From positions 1-5,621 of the forward strand of contig CASFUN010000016.1 of NCBI GenBank assembly GCA_949298005.1: a stretch of 5,621 bases of DNA, written 5' to 3'. The notes under the pieces were generated by a model. The model was given only the letters and a program-made list of their open reading frames with translations. It did not search any database and was not told where the DNA came from. Positions 4,745 to 5,621 of the stretch are shown here, one piece after another. The position numbers and the translations under genes were made by a program. Each line of letters begins with the position of its first letter. Positions within the stretch are counted from its first letter, which is position 1. This DNA is from an uncultured Alphaproteobacteria bacterium (GTDB lineage: Bacteria; Pseudomonadota; Alphaproteobacteria; Rickettsiales; UBA1997).

Positions 4745-5412
4745 ATCCACATATATTAATAGTTGATGACGATGACAGGATAAGAGATTTGCTGTCTAAA
4801 TATTTAAATAAAAATAATTTTGTGACTTCTGTTGCTAATTCAACGAAAGAAGCGCGTGATGCTATAAAGAAATACGTTTTTGATTTACTAATTGTGGATT
4901 ATATGATGCCGGAAGAAAGTGGTGTTGAATTTATACAAAAACTGAGGACTAGTTGTTTAGAAACAACTCCTGTTATAATGTTGACAGCGCTTAATGAAGT
5001 TGAAAATAGATTAGAAGGGCTTACAGCTGGTGCTGATGATTATTTGTCTAAACCTTTTGAACCAAAAGAGCTTGTATTAAGAATAAATAACATACTAAAA
5101 AGAACTGGAAATATGATTAATAGTAGTAGGATAAGTTTTAGTGATTATGAATTTGATTTTAATAAAAGAGTTTTAACTAAAAGTGGTAATAATATAAAGC
5201 TTACAGAAATGGAAACTGATATTTTGGAGATTTTATTAAAAAATGTAAATACAACTCTTTCCAGAGAAAAAATCAAATCGTTTTATAATGATATAAATGA
5301 GCGGACTATAGATGTGCAAATAACTAGAATTAGAAAAAAGATAGAAGAAGATATGAGAAACCCACGGTTTTTAAAAACTATTAGAAATAATGGATATATG
5401 TTCGTTTTGTAA
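4741..5412 (+). CDS. OmpR/PetR-family two-component response regulator
   Basis: A DNA-binding response regulator of 223 residues, complete and typical for the OmpR family. The receiver domain (about 1-120) has the acidic pocket VDDDD (8-12), the phospho-acceptor D53 in LIVDYMMP, the switch Thr (T82 in MLTA), GADDYLSKPFEP (97-108) and K104. The winged helix-turn-helix (about 130-223) has KLTEMETDILEILL (153-166), the recognition helix region NERTIDVQITRIRKK (186-200) and the wing FLKTIRNNGYMFV (210-222). The N-terminus HILIVDDDDRIRDLL recalls alphaproteobacterial PetR proteins, but I cannot tell PetR from OmpR with certainty. Its ATG overlaps the HAD gene stop (ATGA) and no separate ribosome site is evident, so its translation probably depends on the upstream frame. 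No histidine kinase is encoded in the window, so it is an orphan here. Targets are unknown. Confidence 0.9.
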   Translation: MNPHILIVDDDDRIRDLLSKYLNKNNFVTSVANSTKEARDAIKKYVFDLLIVDYMMPEESGVEFIQKLRTSCLETTPVIMLTALNEVENRLEGLTAGADDYLSKPFEPKELVLRINNILKRTGNMINSSRISFSDYEFDFNKRVLTKSGNNIKLTEMETDILEILLKNVNTTLSREKIKSFYNDINERTIDVQITRIRKKIEEDMRNPRFLKTIRNNGYMFVL

Positions 5413-5439
5413 AAATTCTTATTTTAAGTACTACGATAT

Positions 5440-5621
5440 TTAAAGAAAATTATAATTAATAGACAAGCCAATAAAATTATGTCCAATATTTTTTAATTGT
5501 AATTTGCCATTTGAAAAGTGCTTATAAAACAACTCAATATTAACATTATTTGTAATTTTTTGTCCTAAAAAGGCATTGACGCCAAAAACAAATATAGAAT
5601 TAACCCTAGGCCTTGTAACAT
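5440..5621 (-). CDS. C-terminal end of an outer-membrane beta-barrel, PagL-like (partial)
   Basis: On the minus strand a frame is open from the window edge through 59 codons to a TAA (complement of 5440-5442); the gene's start lies beyond 5621. The peptide shows alternating hydrophobic strands: SIFVFGVNAFLG (8-19), NIELFYKHFSNG (27-38) and FIGLSINYNFL (49-59). The HFSNG motif followed by a KNIG turn and a last strand ending in Tyr-x-Phe resembles the end of PagL-type lipid A 3-O-deacylases, whose catalytic His and Ser lie in an HxSN motif. Here those would be H34 and S36 of the visible part. The chain ends in Leu after the Phe, where most barrels end in Phe. Only the last strands are visible, so a different 8-stranded porin-like barrel remains possible. 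It converges on the response regulator across 27 bases. Confidence 0.6.
   Translation of the reverse strand, partial: VTRPRVNSIFVFGVNAFLGQKITNNVNIELFYKHFSNGKLQLKNIGHNFIGLSINYNFL

Noticed and set aside
5565..5621. Minus-strand 18-codon frame starting ATG at the window edge with a hydrophobic product
   Set aside because: It overlaps, in another frame, the 59-codon beta-barrel tail, which has recognisable strand pattern and motif.

Overview
The window is a strongly AT-rich stretch of bacterial chromosome under the standard code (TGG encodes Trp and TGA is a stop). The closest remembered relatives of several proteins (EF-P ending YVERAK, a class-IIA HAD-like protein of the TIGR01459 type, a PetR/OmpR-like response regulator, a short GrpE, an IscU) are alphaproteobacterial, and the base composition suggests an intracellular Rickettsiales-type bacterium. 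This placement is inferred from remembered family sequences, not from a search.

Layout. Bases 1-104 hold the 3' end of an unrecognised plus-strand gene. A 127-base gap with promoter-like elements and a perfect 8-bp inverted repeat leads into murE (232-1725, +), the DAP-type UDP-MurNAc-tripeptide synthetase. MurE converges on a minus-strand pair: efp (2606-2049) and a small 89-residue protein of unknown function (2013-1744) starting 35 bases after efp and preceded by a good Shine-Dalgarno. A 128-base divergent region (2607-2734) separates efp from a plus-strand run: grpE (2735-3331), iscU (3358-3738), a HAD-superfamily gene broken by a one-base frameshift (3741-4744), and an OmpR-family response regulator (4741-5412). 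Gaps are 26 and 2 bases, then a 4-base ATGA overlap, so these four very likely form one transcript. The last gene (5621-5440, minus, incomplete) is the C-terminal end of an outer-membrane beta-barrel resembling PagL-type lipid A deacylases.

How they work together. Most of this is housekeeping: wall precursor synthesis, translation of proline stretches, Hsp70 nucleotide exchange, Fe-S scaffold and signal response. The points deserving attention are the broken HAD gene between two intact genes, an IscU with a changed HscA-recognition motif encoded right behind grpE, a candidate heat-shock promoter before grpE, an operator-like palindrome before murE, a 14-base motif shared by the two promoter regions, and the uncharacterised small protein behind efp. 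I found no tRNA, rRNA, CRISPR array, insertion sequence or clearly new multi-gene system.
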